A stretch of 64,000 bases of DNA from positions 2,283,001 through 2,347,000 of the forward strand of contig NZ_AP023033.1 of the NCBI RefSeq assembly GCF_019670125.1. Direction: 5' to 3'. The stretch's first letter is position 1. Every line of letters starts with the position of its first letter. The position numbers and the translations under genes are program-made. This stretch comes from Agarivorans aestuarii. Lineage in GTDB: Bacteria > Pseudomonadota > Gammaproteobacteria > Enterobacterales > Celerinatantimonadaceae. Below, piece after piece: positions 8,078 through 17,714 of this stretch. Below the pieces are notes generated by a model. The model was not told where the DNA came from and made no database searches. It saw only the letters and a program-made list of their open reading frames with translations.

Positions 8078-9922
8078 TTAAGCAATAAGCTCAGGGCGAG
8101 ATATTAAGTAGCCTTGCAAGCTATCCACATACATTGATTCAAGTAGCTGTTTTTGCTCTAAGGTTTCAACACCTTGAGCAATTACTTGGCAACCTAAGCG
8201 ATGAGAAACTTCTACCAGCATGCTTACGAATTGCTGATTGGCTTTATCACTTTCTAGCGCTTGTACTAAATCACTACTGATTTTCACGTAGTTAGGTTTT
8301 AGTTCTTTAAAGAGTTTAAACGACCCAATACCATTGCCAAAATCAGAAATCGCAGTATGGCAACTGTTTCGGCGTAGCACTTCAAACAATTTTCTGGCGT
8401 TGCTTAAGTGCATATCTAATATTTCTTCTTCTAACTCAAAAACGACCCGAGATTTTAAATTAGGGTAGGTGAGTAATTGTTGGGTTAGCCAAGAGCAAAA
8501 ATCTGGGTCGGTTAAGATTAGTTTACTTAGATTTATTCCCCAGCGGTATTCAGCGTTTTGGCTAGAGATAGTATGCAGAATGTACCCAATAGTTGCTTTT
8601 TCAAGCTCTAAAATCATGCCCAAGCGTTGTGCCATTACTATGGTAGTTTCTGTTGGAAGCTGCTGATTACTGTCGCTGAGAAAGCGAATAAACACTTCAT
8701 GGTATGCCGGCATGGTGCGATGCAATGACTGGATGGCTTGCGAAGCTAAGCGGAAGTTATTTTTGTTTATGAGTGAACTAATGGTTGAGTGCCACTGTAG
8801 TTCACTACTTTCTAATGTTTCGTCATCTTCGAGTACAATTTCCCAGCCATTGGGAGATAGGCTTTGGGCAATAGCTAAAGCAGCATCAGCGCGAGCGATA
8901 ACTCGTTCTATAGAGTCACCGGCTTTAAGCTCTGTTACGCCTGTGTAAGCGGCACTTTGCATTTGTTTACCGTTACTGTATTCGTTTAATGAGCTCTTTA
9001 AAGATTGCGCTACTTGGCTGACTCTACTGGCAGGAAACTTTGGTAATACCAGTGCAAACTCAGCTCCCAAAAGTCTGAATAAAGAGCTTGATGAATAGTC
9101 TTTACGGTTGATATCGATGATCTTAGCGATATCTCTAATGTAGTCATCACCCGCTTGGTGGCCACGCGCTTTGTTTATTTCTTCAAGTTGCGAGGCTCTT
9201 ACAAGAAACAAGACCGTATCTGTCGGTGTTGTTTTTAACATTTCATGCATTTTTTGACGGAAAGAGTGTCGATTAAATTGACCGGTTAGTGGGTCTAAGG
9301 CAACTTGCTTTTCAAGTTGTTGAATGGCGTGTTTTTGTTGGCGAATTTGCTGAGTAAACTGCTGTTTTTGATCTTTGATTAACTCGCCTACCACTCCAAG
9401 TACTGGCTTTTCATCAACTAAGCGATCGGCGTTTACTAATTTTTTCAGTTTGCTCTTAACACGTGACATAGCCCGTATATATAGAAGACTGGTAAGCAAA
9501 TAGCCCATTGCACATAGCGCGGCTATGGTGAGATACAAACGCAAATAGCCGTCGCTGACAAACTCGAATGACGGTTTAAAGTTTACTTGGAACTTATCTA
9601 CTCCAAGGGTTTGCATTACTGTTTTACTAGGTTCGGCTAAGTCAACTAACCAATGTTGAGTCGCACCTACCAGGGCCAAAGTATTATCAACTGCTAACTG
9701 AGTAGATATAAAGCTAAGTTGGTGTTGGTCGCGTAAAGTCGCTAAATATTCTTGATTGAGTTGGCCAACTTCAGTCAATTGCAATGAGAGTAGGGTATTT
9801 ATCTGTTGGTTCTCACGTGCTAAATCCAGTTTAAACAACTGTACATGAACGCCCACCAGCGCAATCCATAGCGCGATAAACAAAAAAGCATTTACAACAA
9901 AAAATGTTCTAAGCCCTTTCAT
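8078..9922 (-). CDS. LapD-like membrane protein with degenerate GGDEF and EAL domains
   Basis: A 614-residue inner-membrane protein: membrane segment about 5-27, periplasmic region to about 130, second membrane segment about 131-150, a coiled HAMP-like stretch, GGDEF domain (about 205-365) and EAL domain (about 370-610). Both catalytic signatures are altered. The GGDEF loop reads LGAEF; the EAL motif reads HEVFIRF; the usual DDFG is SDFG; and the usual EGVE glutamate is QGVE. Synthesis or hydrolysis of cyclic-di-GMP therefore looks unlikely, while the retained QGY segment fits nucleotide binding. The layout resembles LapD, an inside-out receptor that controls surface adhesin cleavage, but no lapG or adhesin gene is next to it. 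LapD-like function is inference; the degenerate motifs are seen directly. Confidence 0.75.
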   Translation of the reverse strand: MKGLRTFFVVNAFLFIALWIALVGVHVQLFKLDLARENQQINTLLSLQLTEVGQLNQEYLATLRDQHQLSFISTQLAVDNTLALVGATQHWLVDLAEPSKTVMQTLGVDKFQVNFKPSFEFVSDGYLRLYLTIAALCAMGYLLTSLLYIRAMSRVKSKLKKLVNADRLVDEKPVLGVVGELIKDQKQQFTQQIRQQKHAIQQLEKQVALDPLTGQFNRHSFRQKMHEMLKTTPTDTVLFLVRASQLEEINKARGHQAGDDYIRDIAKIIDINRKDYSSSSLFRLLGAEFALVLPKFPASRVSQVAQSLKSSLNEYSNGKQMQSAAYTGVTELKAGDSIERVIARADAALAIAQSLSPNGWEIVLEDDETLESSELQWHSTISSLINKNNFRLASQAIQSLHRTMPAYHEVFIRFLSDSNQQLPTETTIVMAQRLGMILELEKATIGYILHTISSQNAEYRWGINLSKLILTDPDFCSWLTQQLLTYPNLKSRVVFELEEEILDMHLSNARKLFEVLRRNSCHTAISDFGNGIGSFKLFKELKPNYVKISSDLVQALESDKANQQFVSMLVEVSHRLGCQVIAQGVETLEQKQLLESMYVDSLQGYLISRPELIA

Positions 9923-10066
9923 ATCCTACCTGTTTAATAAATCAGCAATCTCTTACAATAATACATGCAAACTTTAGACTTATCTATCAGATGCTTAGGA
10001 TCAAGCGATATATTTTACCGATTAATAATTTTCGAAAAGAGGATAACAGCAAGCGACGAGAAAATG

Positions 10067-10142
10067 TGGCTCCCCAGGTTGGGTTTGAACCAACGACACA
10101 TGGATTAACAGTCCACCGCTCTACCAACTGAGCTACTGGGGA
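10067..10142 (-). tRNA. tRNA-Asn (GTT), copy 1
   Basis: 76-base cloverleaf including an encoded CCA. The acceptor stem pairs TCCCCAG with CTGGGGA, the anticodon loop reads CTGTTAA with anticodon GTT, and the T loop is GGTTCAAACC. It is the last copy in the direction of transcription and differs from the other four in the acceptor stem and T stem. Confidence 0.97.
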
Positions 10143-10169
10143 ATAATAAGGTTTACTAGATAAAAGGAG

Positions 10170-10245
10170 TGGCTCCCCAAGTTGGGCTTGAACCAACGAC
10201 ACATGGATTAACAGTCCACCGCTCTACCAACTGAGCTATTGGGGA
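10170..10245 (-). tRNA. tRNA-Asn (GTT), copy 2
   Basis: 76-base cloverleaf with encoded CCA and acceptor TCCCCAA/TTGGGGA. Anticodon GTT. Same mature sequence as copies 3-5; the T stem has GGTTCAAGCC. Confidence 0.97.
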
Positions 10246-10274
10246 ATCGTAAGGTATATCTAGTTTTATATGAT

Positions 10275-10350
10275 TGGCTCCCCAAGTTGGGCTTGAACCA
10301 ACGACACATGGATTAACAGTCCACCGCTCTACCAACTGAGCTATTGGGGA
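10275..10350 (-). tRNA. tRNA-Asn (GTT), copy 3
   Basis: 76-base cloverleaf with encoded CCA and anticodon GTT, same mature sequence as copies 2, 4 and 5. Spacers between copies are about 24-34 bases and differ in sequence. Confidence 0.97.
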
Positions 10351-10384
10351 ATCATATAAGGTATTGACCTATTGTTATCAAGAT

Positions 10385-10460
10385 TGGCTCCCCAAGTTGG
10401 GCTTGAACCAACGACACATGGATTAACAGTCCACCGCTCTACCAACTGAGCTATTGGGGA
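10385..10460 (-). tRNA. tRNA-Asn (GTT), copy 4
   Basis: 76-base cloverleaf with encoded CCA and anticodon GTT, same mature sequence as copies 2, 3 and 5. Spurious minus-strand ORFs run through this cluster and are not genes. Confidence 0.97.
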
Positions 10461-10489
10461 ATCTTGATTTCGACTTAGCAAAGGAGATT

Positions 10490-10565
10490 TGGCTCCCCAA
10501 GTTGGGCTTGAACCAACGACACATGGATTAACAGTCCACCGCTCTACCAACTGAGCTATTGGGGA
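10490..10565 (-). tRNA. tRNA-Asn (GTT), copy 5 (promoter-proximal)
   Basis: 76-base cloverleaf with encoded CCA and anticodon GTT. It is the first copy in transcription order; the operon promoter should lie just to its right, in 10566-10680. No single -35/-10 pair stands out. Confidence 0.97.
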
Positions 10566-11221
10566 ATCGCTTTGCTTAAGTGCGGGGCGCATAGTAATAA
10601 TTGCCCCTATAAGTGTCAACTAATTCTACGTCAAAAATGACAATTTCTGTTTGTTTGCTCAACTTACATCCAGTTGTTGCAAACTACAGATCGAAACTTG
10701 CTCAGCTGGTATAAAAAATGCGCAGATAGTTAAGAATCATAAAAACACATTTATTTATAGCTAAGGATGATTGCGGGAAAATTATACACATATTGTAAAA
10801 GCCTTTGGTGCTGGTAGCTAGCGAGACTTATCCACTGATTTTGTGGATAACTGTGTGCATTAAAAGTCGTTTAAGCGCTACAGCCCAATGGTTGTCTAGT
10901 ATAGGCGTAAATTTGATCTACATCGGTTTTTGTATTAAATATCGTATATTCAATAACTTAACTAAATATTGGTATAAAAGCTCAATTTTTAACCTGCGAA
11001 AAAAGTTGTTGCTTTTACAAAATATTTGTTGTGCATTACTTTTCGTTACAATCATCTTACTGTGCACAATTTAGGGTTATCTGCTATCGATTTTCTGTTG
11101 GCGATATTCTCTGCTAAACAATGCTAATTTTCTGTAGAAGACTAATACGCCTTTTTGTTCTGTGTTGGTTTTGCGTAGAATAAGTGGATGATAAAACTTT
11201 CTAATAATTGGTAGTAGAGAA
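10566..11221. other. 656-base intergenic region between tRNA-Asn cluster and uvrB
   Basis: AT-rich and without a convincing gene; an 89-codon frame at 10805 lacks coding character. It must carry the leftward tRNA promoter and the rightward uvrB promoter. The one clear structure is a pair of inverted DnaA-box-like 9-mers at 10828-10850. No clear LexA operator (CTG-N10-CAG) was found. Confidence 0.6.
10828..10850. promoter_or_regulatory. Inverted pair of DnaA-box-like 9-mers
   Basis: TTATCCACT at 10828-10836 (one mismatch from the TTATCCACA consensus) faces TGTGGATAA at 10842-10850 (a perfect box on the other strand). The two also form an 8-bp dyad. They lie about 370 bases upstream of uvrB. 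A DnaA effect on the E. coli uvrB upstream region has been reported, so a regulatory role is possible; chance cannot be excluded. Confidence 0.45.
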
Positions 11222-13213
11222 GTGAAAAAACCATTTGAGCTAGTATCTGATTACAAACCAGCTGGTGATCAACCCACAGCAATCTCCAGCTTGCTTGAAG
11301 GATTAGAAGACGGGTTAGCTCATCAAACTCTGTTAGGGGTTACCGGTTCCGGTAAAACATTTACTGTTGCGAATGTTGTTGCAGAGCTAAATCGACCTAC
11401 TATTGTGTTGGCGCCTAACAAAACCTTGGCTGCTCAACTATATAGTGAAATGAAGGAGTTCTTTCCTAATAACGCAGTAGAGTTTTTTGTTTCTTACTAT
11501 GACTACTATCAACCAGAAGCGTATGTGCCTACTACCGATACCTTCATTGAGAAAGACGCATCAGTTAACTCCCACATCGAACAAATGCGCCTATCCGCGA
11601 CTAAAGCCTTATTAGAGCGACGTGACGTTGTATTGGTTGCCTCTGTGTCGGCTATATACGGCTTAGGTGATCCACAGTCTTATTTACAAATGATGTTGCA
11701 CTTAAGTGTTGGCGACATGATTGACCAACGCGCCATTTTACGTCGCTTAGCCGAATTACAATATTCCCGTAACGATGCAGCTTTTCAACGTTCAACCTTT
11801 AGAGTGCGCGGAGACGTTATTGATGTATTCCCCGCTGAGTCTGATAAGAATGCGGTGCGCATTGAGTTATTTGATGGGGAAGTGGAGCGGCTTAGCAGCT
11901 TTGATCCATTAACTGGGGCTGAAGAAGCCGTAATGGCTAGGGTAACCATTTTCCCTAAAACTCACTACGTCACACCTCGTGAAACAATTCTAAATGCTAT
12001 CTCTTCTATAAAAGAAGAGTTAAACGAGCGTAAGAAACAGTTGTTAGATGCCAACAAGTTAATTGAAGAGCAGCGAATTTCACAACGTACCTTGTTCGAT
12101 ATAGAAATGATGAATGAGCTGGGATATTGCTCTGGCATTGAAAACTATTCACGCTATCTGTCTACTCGCGCACCTGGCGAGCCACCACCAACATTATTGG
12201 ACTACTTGCCAGCTGACGGCATCCTGATCATTGACGAGTCTCACGTGACGGTTCCGCAAATAGGTGCGATGTATAAGGGTGACCGTTCACGTAAAGAAAA
12301 CTTGGTAAATTATGGTTTTCGTTTGCCATCGGCTTTAGATAACAGACCGCTAAAGTTTGAAGAGTTTGAGCAAATTGCACCACAAACAATTTTTGTGTCG
12401 GCAACGCCAAGTAATTATGAGCTAGAAAAAACCAATCAAGAATTTGTTGAACAAGTTGTTAGACCCACCGGTTTACTCGATCCTGAAATAGAAGTTCGCC
12501 CAGTAAATACTCAGGTCGACGACTTACTCTCTGAGATTCGCTTGCGTACTGCCATTGATGAACGAGTGCTGGTAACCACACTAACAAAAAGAATGGCAGA
12601 AGATCTGAGTGAGTACTTAACAGAGCATCAGGTAAAAGTGCGTTACTTGCACTCAGATATCGATACCGTAGAACGGGTGGAGATCATCCGTGATTTACGC
12701 ATGGGAGTATTTGATGTACTGGTCGGTATTAACTTGCTTCGAGAAGGCCTAGACATGCCTGAGGTATCGCTAGTCGCCATTTTAGATGCCGACAAAGAAG
12801 GTTTTCTTCGCTCGGAGCGTTCTTTAATCCAAACTATTGGTCGTGCAGCTCGTCACCCTCAAGGTAAAGCTATTCTTTACGGCGACAAGATTACTGGTTC
12901 GATGGAACGGGCGATAGGGGAGACCAACCGTCGTAGAGAGATCCAACACCAGTTTAATCTTGATAACGGGATTGTACCGAAAAAGCTAAACAAAAAAGTC
13001 GTGGATATTAGTAACTTTGGCAAAAGCAAAGTGCTTCAAGCTGCTGAACCTAAAGCTAAGTATGCAGCACTTACGCCAGAAATCATGCTGAAGAATATTG
13101 CCCAATTAGAAAAGCAAATGATCAATCATGCCAAAGAACTGGAATTTGAGCAGGCTGCCGCGGTGCGTGATGAAATCAACGAACTACAAGAACAACTAGT
13201 GAAAATGAGCTAG
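11222..13213 (+). CDS. uvrB: Excinuclease ABC subunit B (UvrB)
   Basis: Damage-verifying helicase-like subunit of nucleotide excision repair that receives DNA from UvrA and recruits UvrC. The 663-residue product has the Walker A motif [10 protein letters not shown] (about residues 38-47), the beta-hairpin region with [12 protein letters not shown], the DESH box, helicase motif TIGRAARH near residue 540, and a C-terminal UVR domain ([13 protein letters not shown]) that contacts UvrC. The start is a GTG at 11222 with only a weak upstream AGAG. Length is slightly under the 673 of E. coli. Confidence 0.97.
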   Translation: MKKPFELVSDYKPAGDQPTAISSLLEGLEDGLAHQTLLGVTGSGKTFTVANVVAELNRPTIVLAPNKTLAAQLYSEMKEFFPNNAVEFFVSYYDYYQPEAYVPTTDTFIEKDASVNSHIEQMRLSATKALLERRDVVLVASVSAIYGLGDPQSYLQMMLHLSVGDMIDQRAILRRLAELQYSRNDAAFQRSTFRVRGDVIDVFPAESDKNAVRIELFDGEVERLSSFDPLTGAEEAVMARVTIFPKTHYVTPRETILNAISSIKEELNERKKQLLDANKLIEEQRISQRTLFDIEMMNELGYCSGIENYSRYLSTRAPGEPPPTLLDYLPADGILIIDESHVTVPQIGAMYKGDRSRKENLVNYGFRLPSALDNRPLKFEEFEQIAPQTIFVSATPSNYELEKTNQEFVEQVVRPTGLLDPEIEVRPVNTQVDDLLSEIRLRTAIDERVLVTTLTKRMAEDLSEYLTEHQVKVRYLHSDIDTVERVEIIRDLRMGVFDVLVGINLLREGLDMPEVSLVAILDADKEGFLRSERSLIQTIGRAARHPQGKAILYGDKITGSMERAIGETNRRREIQHQFNLDNGIVPKKLNKKVVDISNFGKSKVLQAAEPKAKYAALTPEIMLKNIAQLEKQMINHAKELEFEQAAAVRDEINELQEQLVKMS

Positions 13214-13225
13214 CTAAAAAAAGAA

Positions 13226-13260
13226 CAAAAAAAGCCGCTGTAAATACAGCGGCTTTTTTA
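13226..13260. terminator. Bidirectional terminator between uvrB and tpiA
   Basis: AAAGCCGCTGTA and TACAGCGGCTTT form a long stem around a 2-4 base loop, with an A-run to the left and a T-run to the right. It can serve both converging genes. Confidence 0.9.
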
Positions 13261-13271
13261 ATGAAACCGTA

Positions 13272-14024
13272 TTAGTTTGCAGCAGTGATAATCGCGCCAA
13301 ACTCTTCAGCCATTAGAGAAGCACCGCCAACTAGCGCGCCATCAATGTCAGCTTGAGAGAAAAGTTCTTTAGCTGTAGCTGCTTTAACACTGCCACCGTA
13401 AAGAATTTGTACTTTTTCAGCAACAGTTGCACTTTGTGCAGCTAACCAACCACGGATGTGAGCGTGAATAGCTTGCGCTTGCTCAGAAGTAGCAGATTTA
13501 CCAGTACCGATAGCCCAAACTGGCTCGTATGCGATAACAGCATTTTCTAGTGCTTCAACACCACAAAGATCGATAACAGCTTTAAGTTGAGTTTCAACTA
13601 CAGCTTCAGTTTTACCTGCTTCGTTCTCTTCTAGTGTTTCACCAATACATAGTACTGGTACTAGTTGGTTTTCTTGAATTGCTTTGAACTTAGCAGCTAC
13701 AACAGCATCAGTTTCGTTGTGGTACTGACGACGCTCACTGTGGCCAACTAGGTTGTAAGTACAACCGAATTCTTTCAACATTACTGGAGAGTTTTCACCA
13801 GTAAATGCACCTGAAGTGTTTACGCTTGCATCTTGTGCACCGTAAGCAATAGGAGCATCACCCACTAAGGCTTCAACTTGACCTAAGAATACTACTGGTG
13901 GGCAAATTGCGGTTTGCACGTTAGTAGCTGCTTTAGCTGGTTCGATTAAGCCATTTACTAATGCGGTAACAGAATCTTTAGTACCGTTTAGTTTCCAGTT
14001 ACCCATTACTAGAGGTGTTCTCAT
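13272..14024 (-). CDS. tpiA: Triosephosphate isomerase
   Basis: Glycolytic enzyme interconverting dihydroxyacetone phosphate and glyceraldehyde 3-phosphate. The 250-residue product is standard in length and shows the substrate lysine in NWKLNG (about residue 11), the catalytic histidine in GHSERR (about 95), the catalytic glutamate in YEPVWAIGTG (about 167) and the phosphate-binding YGGSVK segment. An AAAGGAGAG ribosome site precedes the ATG at 14024. It is a single-gene unit facing uvrB. Confidence 0.98.
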   Translation of the reverse strand: MRTPLVMGNWKLNGTKDSVTALVNGLIEPAKAATNVQTAICPPVVFLGQVEALVGDAPIAYGAQDASVNTSGAFTGENSPVMLKEFGCTYNLVGHSERRQYHNETDAVVAAKFKAIQENQLVPVLCIGETLEENEAGKTEAVVETQLKAVIDLCGVEALENAVIAYEPVWAIGTGKSATSEQAQAIHAHIRGWLAAQSATVAEKVQILYGGSVKAATAKELFSQADIDGALVGGASLMAEEFGAIITAAN

Positions 14025-14139
14025 TGTGCGTCTCTCCTTTAAATAAACTGGCTCGATTATAGTGAATAAATTACAAAAACGTAGTGTTTAAAGAAAATTA
14101 TCTCTCTAAAACTGTAAATAGCTGATCTAAAACAAACGA

Positions 14140-14916
14140 TTAAGAAAAATAAGTACGTAATTTTTGCCACCAAATACCCAGTTTTTCATGCCACAACGCG
14201 TCATATCGGTGGATAAAGCGAGCATCGGGCAAAAACTCATAAAGCCGTTGTTCTCCCTGAACTTCTTTGCCTAAATAGTCGGTAGGTACAGGGCTGATAT
14301 TACTTGAGTACTTATTAAAGTGCTGTAAAGCCCGTTTCATGTGGGTTGCACTTGTCACTAATGCAGTAGGACGCTGTCCTATATATGTAGCGATGACTGC
14401 CGCCTCCTGCTCAGTATCTTTGGCTTTTGGAATAGTAATAATATTGGCTGGCGGAATATTGGCTTGCCGAGCCACTTTCTCCATCAGCTCGGCATTGCTG
14501 TTGGGATCGCTACCACCGTAGCCAGAAACGATTAAACGGCTTTGCGGATTAACCAAACTTAACTCAATACCTTTTGTGATTCGCGCAAACGAAGAGCGGC
14601 TAAGCTGTTCAGTAGGCGAAAGCATTGGATCACTGATATGACCACCACCTAATACCACGACAAAATCGAAGCTATCAACAAGCTGGTTTGGTGCCAGCAA
14701 CTCCCGCTCGTTTTCTAGTAACTGTTGATTTACCCACCAAGGGTTGCTGGTCACCAACAATATGGCTAAAGCTGGGACTAAAGTTGCGGCAGCGCGGTAG
14801 GGGCGTTTTGTTATGCCAAAATAAAAAGAGAGCAACAAAAAGAACAACGAAATGTTAAGCGGCATAAGTAGCGAGCCTAACCATTTTTTTACGATAAAAC
14901 CTAAACTTAAATCCAT
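14140..14916 (-). CDS. elyC: ElyC-like DUF218 envelope biogenesis protein
   Basis: A 258-residue inner-membrane protein with two N-terminal hydrophobic segments (about 13-32 and 38-56) followed by a DUF218 domain. That domain shows VVVLGGG, a DTEQEA acidic segment and the SATHMKRA motif. Size and layout match E. coli ElyC, which is needed for envelope integrity and peptidoglycan or lipid-carrier metabolism at low temperature. SanA and YdcF are related but differ in length or membrane topology, so ElyC is the best fit. The biochemical activity of the family is not settled. Confidence 0.75.
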   Translation of the reverse strand: MDLSLGFIVKKWLGSLLMPLNISLFFLLLSFYFGITKRPYRAAATLVPALAILLVTSNPWWVNQQLLENERELLAPNQLVDSFDFVVVLGGGHISDPMLSPTEQLSRSSFARITKGIELSLVNPQSRLIVSGYGGSDPNSNAELMEKVARQANIPPANIITIPKAKDTEQEAAVIATYIGQRPTALVTSATHMKRALQHFNKYSSNISPVPTDYLGKEVQGEQRLYEFLPDARFIHRYDALWHEKLGIWWQKLRTYFS

Positions 14917-15131
14917 ATAGTGGTTTCTCTCATAAGCCTTATAGGCATCTTAATTGATTGCACTCGTCGGTGGAATCTCAGACCTCAAAAATTACCAAAA
15001 ATAGCGGCTTAAGCCAAATTAATGCGTTAAATCAAAATTTTCCCGATATTTTTTTCTGTCACTAAAGACAGGTTTAGCGACTTAAGGTAATCTTCGCACA
15101 ATACAGGTATGTAATTAGCAGTGAGGAAAAT

Positions 15132-16322
15132 ATGTTTGAGCGCGTATCCGCAGCCCCCGCAGATCCAATCTTAGGGTTAACAGAAGCTTTTAAAGCTGAC
15201 GACCGTCCCAATAAAATCAATCTTGGTGTTGGTATATACAAGAATGAAGCAGGTCAAACCCCGGTTTTAGCTACCGTTAAAATCGCCGAAAAGCGACTTT
15301 TAGAAAACGAAGCCACCAAATCTTACCTTAGCATTGAAGGTAATCCAGCTTACGGCAAAGAAGTTCAAAAATTGCTGTTCGGCGCAGACAGTGAAATCGT
15401 AGCTAGCCAACGCGGATTTACCGCTCAATCTCCTGGTGGAACAGGTGCTCTTCATAACGCAGCTGAATTTGCTTACAACCATTTGGGTGTGCGTACAGTT
15501 TGGGTAAGCAATCCAACCTGGGCCAATCACGGCAACATCTTTAAAGCGCTTGGTTTAGAAGTCAAAGCATACGACTACTACAACGCTGAAACTAAAGATC
15601 TCGACTTTGATGCAATGTTGACGTCATTAGAGCAAGTAGCAGAAGGCGAGTTGGTGCTGTTCCACGGTTGTTGTCATAACCCAACGGGTATTGATCCAAC
15701 TCAAGCACAATGGGAACAATTAGCTAGCTTAACGGCTGCTAAGAAAGCTCTTCCTTTATTCGACTTTGCTTACCAAGGTTTTGCTACAGGCGTTGAAGAA
15801 GATGCCGCAGGCCTACGCATTTTTGCTAAGCAAATTAAAGAGCTGCTTGTTGCGAGCTCTTTCTCTAAAAACTTTGGTTTATACAACGAGCGAGTTGGTG
15901 CATTTACCTTAGTTGCTACAGATAAAGAACAAGGCGCCACTGCATTTAGTCAAGTTAAAGCCGGTATTCGTGCAAACTACTCAAACCCACCTTCACACGG
16001 TGCTGCAGTGGTAACAACTATTCTGCAAGATGCTGAGTTAAAAGCACAGTGGGTTGCTGAAGTGGCTGAAATGCGTGAGCGTATTAAAGAAATGCGCGAC
16101 TTGTTCGTAGCAACGTTAGCCGCTAAAGGCGCAACTGGCGATTACAGCTTTATTCAACGTCAAAACGGCATGTTCTCGTTCTCTGGTTTAAGCAAAGAGC
16201 AAGTACAAATCTTAAAAGAACAACACGGTGTGTACATCGTAGGTTCTGGCCGTATCAGCGTAGCGGGCATGACTAAAGACAACATGGAAGCGCTTTGTGC
16301 AGCTATTGCTGCAGTAGTTTAA
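15132..16322 (+). CDS. aspC: Aspartate aminotransferase AspC
   Basis: PLP-dependent class I aminotransferase exchanging amino groups between aspartate and 2-oxoglutarate. The 396-residue protein is strongly similar to E. coli AspC along its length. It shows the start [16 protein letters not shown], the [10 protein letters not shown] segment, the PLP lysine in [15 protein letters not shown] (about residue 246) and the substrate arginine in the C-terminal GRISVAGM segment. An AGTGAGGAAAAT ribosome site precedes the ATG. The close paralogue TyrB is a less likely alternative. Confidence 0.92.
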   Translation: MFERVSAAPADPILGLTEAFKADDRPNKINLGVGIYKNEAGQTPVLATVKIAEKRLLENEATKSYLSIEGNPAYGKEVQKLLFGADSEIVASQRGFTAQSPGGTGALHNAAEFAYNHLGVRTVWVSNPTWANHGNIFKALGLEVKAYDYYNAETKDLDFDAMLTSLEQVAEGELVLFHGCCHNPTGIDPTQAQWEQLASLTAAKKALPLFDFAYQGFATGVEEDAAGLRIFAKQIKELLVASSFSKNFGLYNERVGAFTLVATDKEQGATAFSQVKAGIRANYSNPPSHGAAVVTTILQDAELKAQWVAEVAEMRERIKEMRDLFVATLAAKGATGDYSFIQRQNGMFSFSGLSKEQVQILKEQHGVYIVGSGRISVAGMTKDNMEALCAAIAAVV

Positions 16323-16336
16323 GCACTCTTAGATAT

Positions 16337-16373
16337 AAGAAGGGGTTAAACGTTTATCGTTTAACCCCTTCTT
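16337..16373. terminator. Terminator hairpin between aspC and the convergent cyclase
   Basis: A perfect 16-bp stem (AAGAAGGGGTTAAACG with its complement) around a 5-base TTTAT loop. The following U-tract is weak. It sits between two converging genes. Confidence 0.75.
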
Positions 16374-16395
16374 ATTTGGCTTTCTGGTTTATCAC

Positions 16396-17625
16396 TTAAC
16401 CAACAACGATATTCCTACCTTTGTTCTTCGCCTTATAAAGCGCGTTGTCCGCTTCTTTAATGACTTCCTCGGCGCTAGCGTGACGACTCGCTTTCTCGGC
16501 TACCCCAATACTTACCGTAATTTGAACAGTGTTTTTAGGTTTAGCTTCTTCGTTCCGCGTGGTTTTATCACCCTTTTCGCGGCTGGTTTTATCCCTAATT
16601 GCAAAGGGAGTTTCAGAAATAATGTCGCGAATGTCATCCAAAAAGGCGATAGCATGATCAAGCTTTTTGCCTCTAAATAGTACCGTGAATTCTTCGCCGC
16701 CGTAGCGGAAAACTTGGCCGCCGCCTTCAATCTGATCAAGTTTAGATGCCACCATGGCTAACACATCATCTCCAACGTCATGACCATAGGTGTCGTTAAA
16801 CTTTTTAAAATGATCAATGTCTACCATCGCTAAACTGTAGTTTTTAGACATGCCTGCAAGTTTTTCAAAAAGCATTCTTCTGCCAAGTAATCCGGTTAAC
16901 TCATCACGATATGCCAACTCATGAGAGGCTCTAAAACCGGCATAAAGCATGATCAGCATAGAAGCGGTGAAAAACACTGAGGAGATAGCTTCACGGTCCA
17001 AAAACATCAGCGGGAATAAACTGGCTACAAAACTAAAAAATAAGCCAATGGTTAAGCTGGTAGATTTATACGCCCAGCGAAAAAAGGCAGCGACGATACA
17101 AATAGCCGACAAGCCCAGTGCTGCTAAGCTCATTACTAAACCTTCTCTAGGTCTAGGCTCAAACCATTCGGTAATAAACTCTGCGGTGTCGGCAACAAAA
17201 AAGTTTAGCGCTAGCGTAATACCGGCCATTTGTACTAACAAAAATCCATAAATCGTTAGAGCTCGAGGCGTGGTACTGCCATTTTCATTAATAAACTGGT
17301 TCAGCACTAAGTTGACAGGGATGAACAAACACACAGCGGTATAAGCAAACTGTGCTTGCGGAATAGTCAAAGGTTGCTGCAAGTAAGTGGCGATAAGCCA
17401 ATAGCTAAAGGTGTTTACAATCACCACTACAATAAGTTGTCGGCGATTAAATTGCAGCGCTAACATTGCGGTAATTGCTGCTAAACCGTAAGGCATCCAA
17501 TAAATAATATCTTGAGTATTCGCCGATAAAGATGAATGCCAAATAAGCAATGCACTCGCTATCGATAAGATGATTACTGGAGGCAGTATGTTTTGGCTTG
17601 TAAGTCTACTTTCCATAGATTTCAA
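16396..17625 (-). CDS. Membrane diguanylate cyclase (GGDEF domain)
   Basis: A 409-residue protein with about eight hydrophobic segments in residues 15-240 and a C-terminal GGDEF domain. The active-site loop is intact (RYGGEEF), so synthesis of cyclic-di-GMP from GTP is expected. The RxxD inhibitory site normally five residues before GGDEF is absent, which suggests no product inhibition through that site. A charged insert of about 20 residues (around DKTSREKGDKTTRNEEAKPK) lies between the active site and the last conserved VSIGVA strand. It is divergent from an HD-GYP response-regulator gene, with a perfect dyad between them. The membrane part probably senses a signal, but I do not recognise it. 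Confidence 0.88.
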   Translation of the reverse strand: MKSMESRLTSQNILPPVIILSIASALLIWHSSLSANTQDIIYWMPYGLAAITAMLALQFNRRQLIVVVIVNTFSYWLIATYLQQPLTIPQAQFAYTAVCLFIPVNLVLNQFINENGSTTPRALTIYGFLLVQMAGITLALNFFVADTAEFITEWFEPRPREGLVMSLAALGLSAICIVAAFFRWAYKSTSLTIGLFFSFVASLFPLMFLDREAISSVFFTASMLIMLYAGFRASHELAYRDELTGLLGRRMLFEKLAGMSKNYSLAMVDIDHFKKFNDTYGHDVGDDVLAMVASKLDQIEGGGQVFRYGGEEFTVLFRGKKLDHAIAFLDDIRDIISETPFAIRDKTSREKGDKTTRNEEAKPKNTVQITVSIGVAEKASRHASAEEVIKEADNALYKAKNKGRNIVVG

Positions 17626-17714
17626 GTGATTGAGTTTGAATCGATTTTATCGAACTATTACTTGTTTTTGAATCAATAACGAAGCAATAACGCGCTTAGC
17701 CTCTAAGTTTTCTT

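Noticed and set aside
9987..10619. Minus-strand frames containing repeated PIAQLVERWTVNPCVVGS
   Set aside because: They are translations of the tRNA-Asn genes, a common annotation artefact.
10805..11074. 89-codon frame upstream of uvrB
   Set aside because: AT-rich, with no ribosome site and no coding bias; it covers the DnaA-box pair and probable uvrB promoter region.
11070..11090. Possible LexA box (CTGTGCACAATTTAGG) before uvrB
   Set aside because: The right half reads AGG instead of CAG, so it does not fit CTG-N10-CAG.
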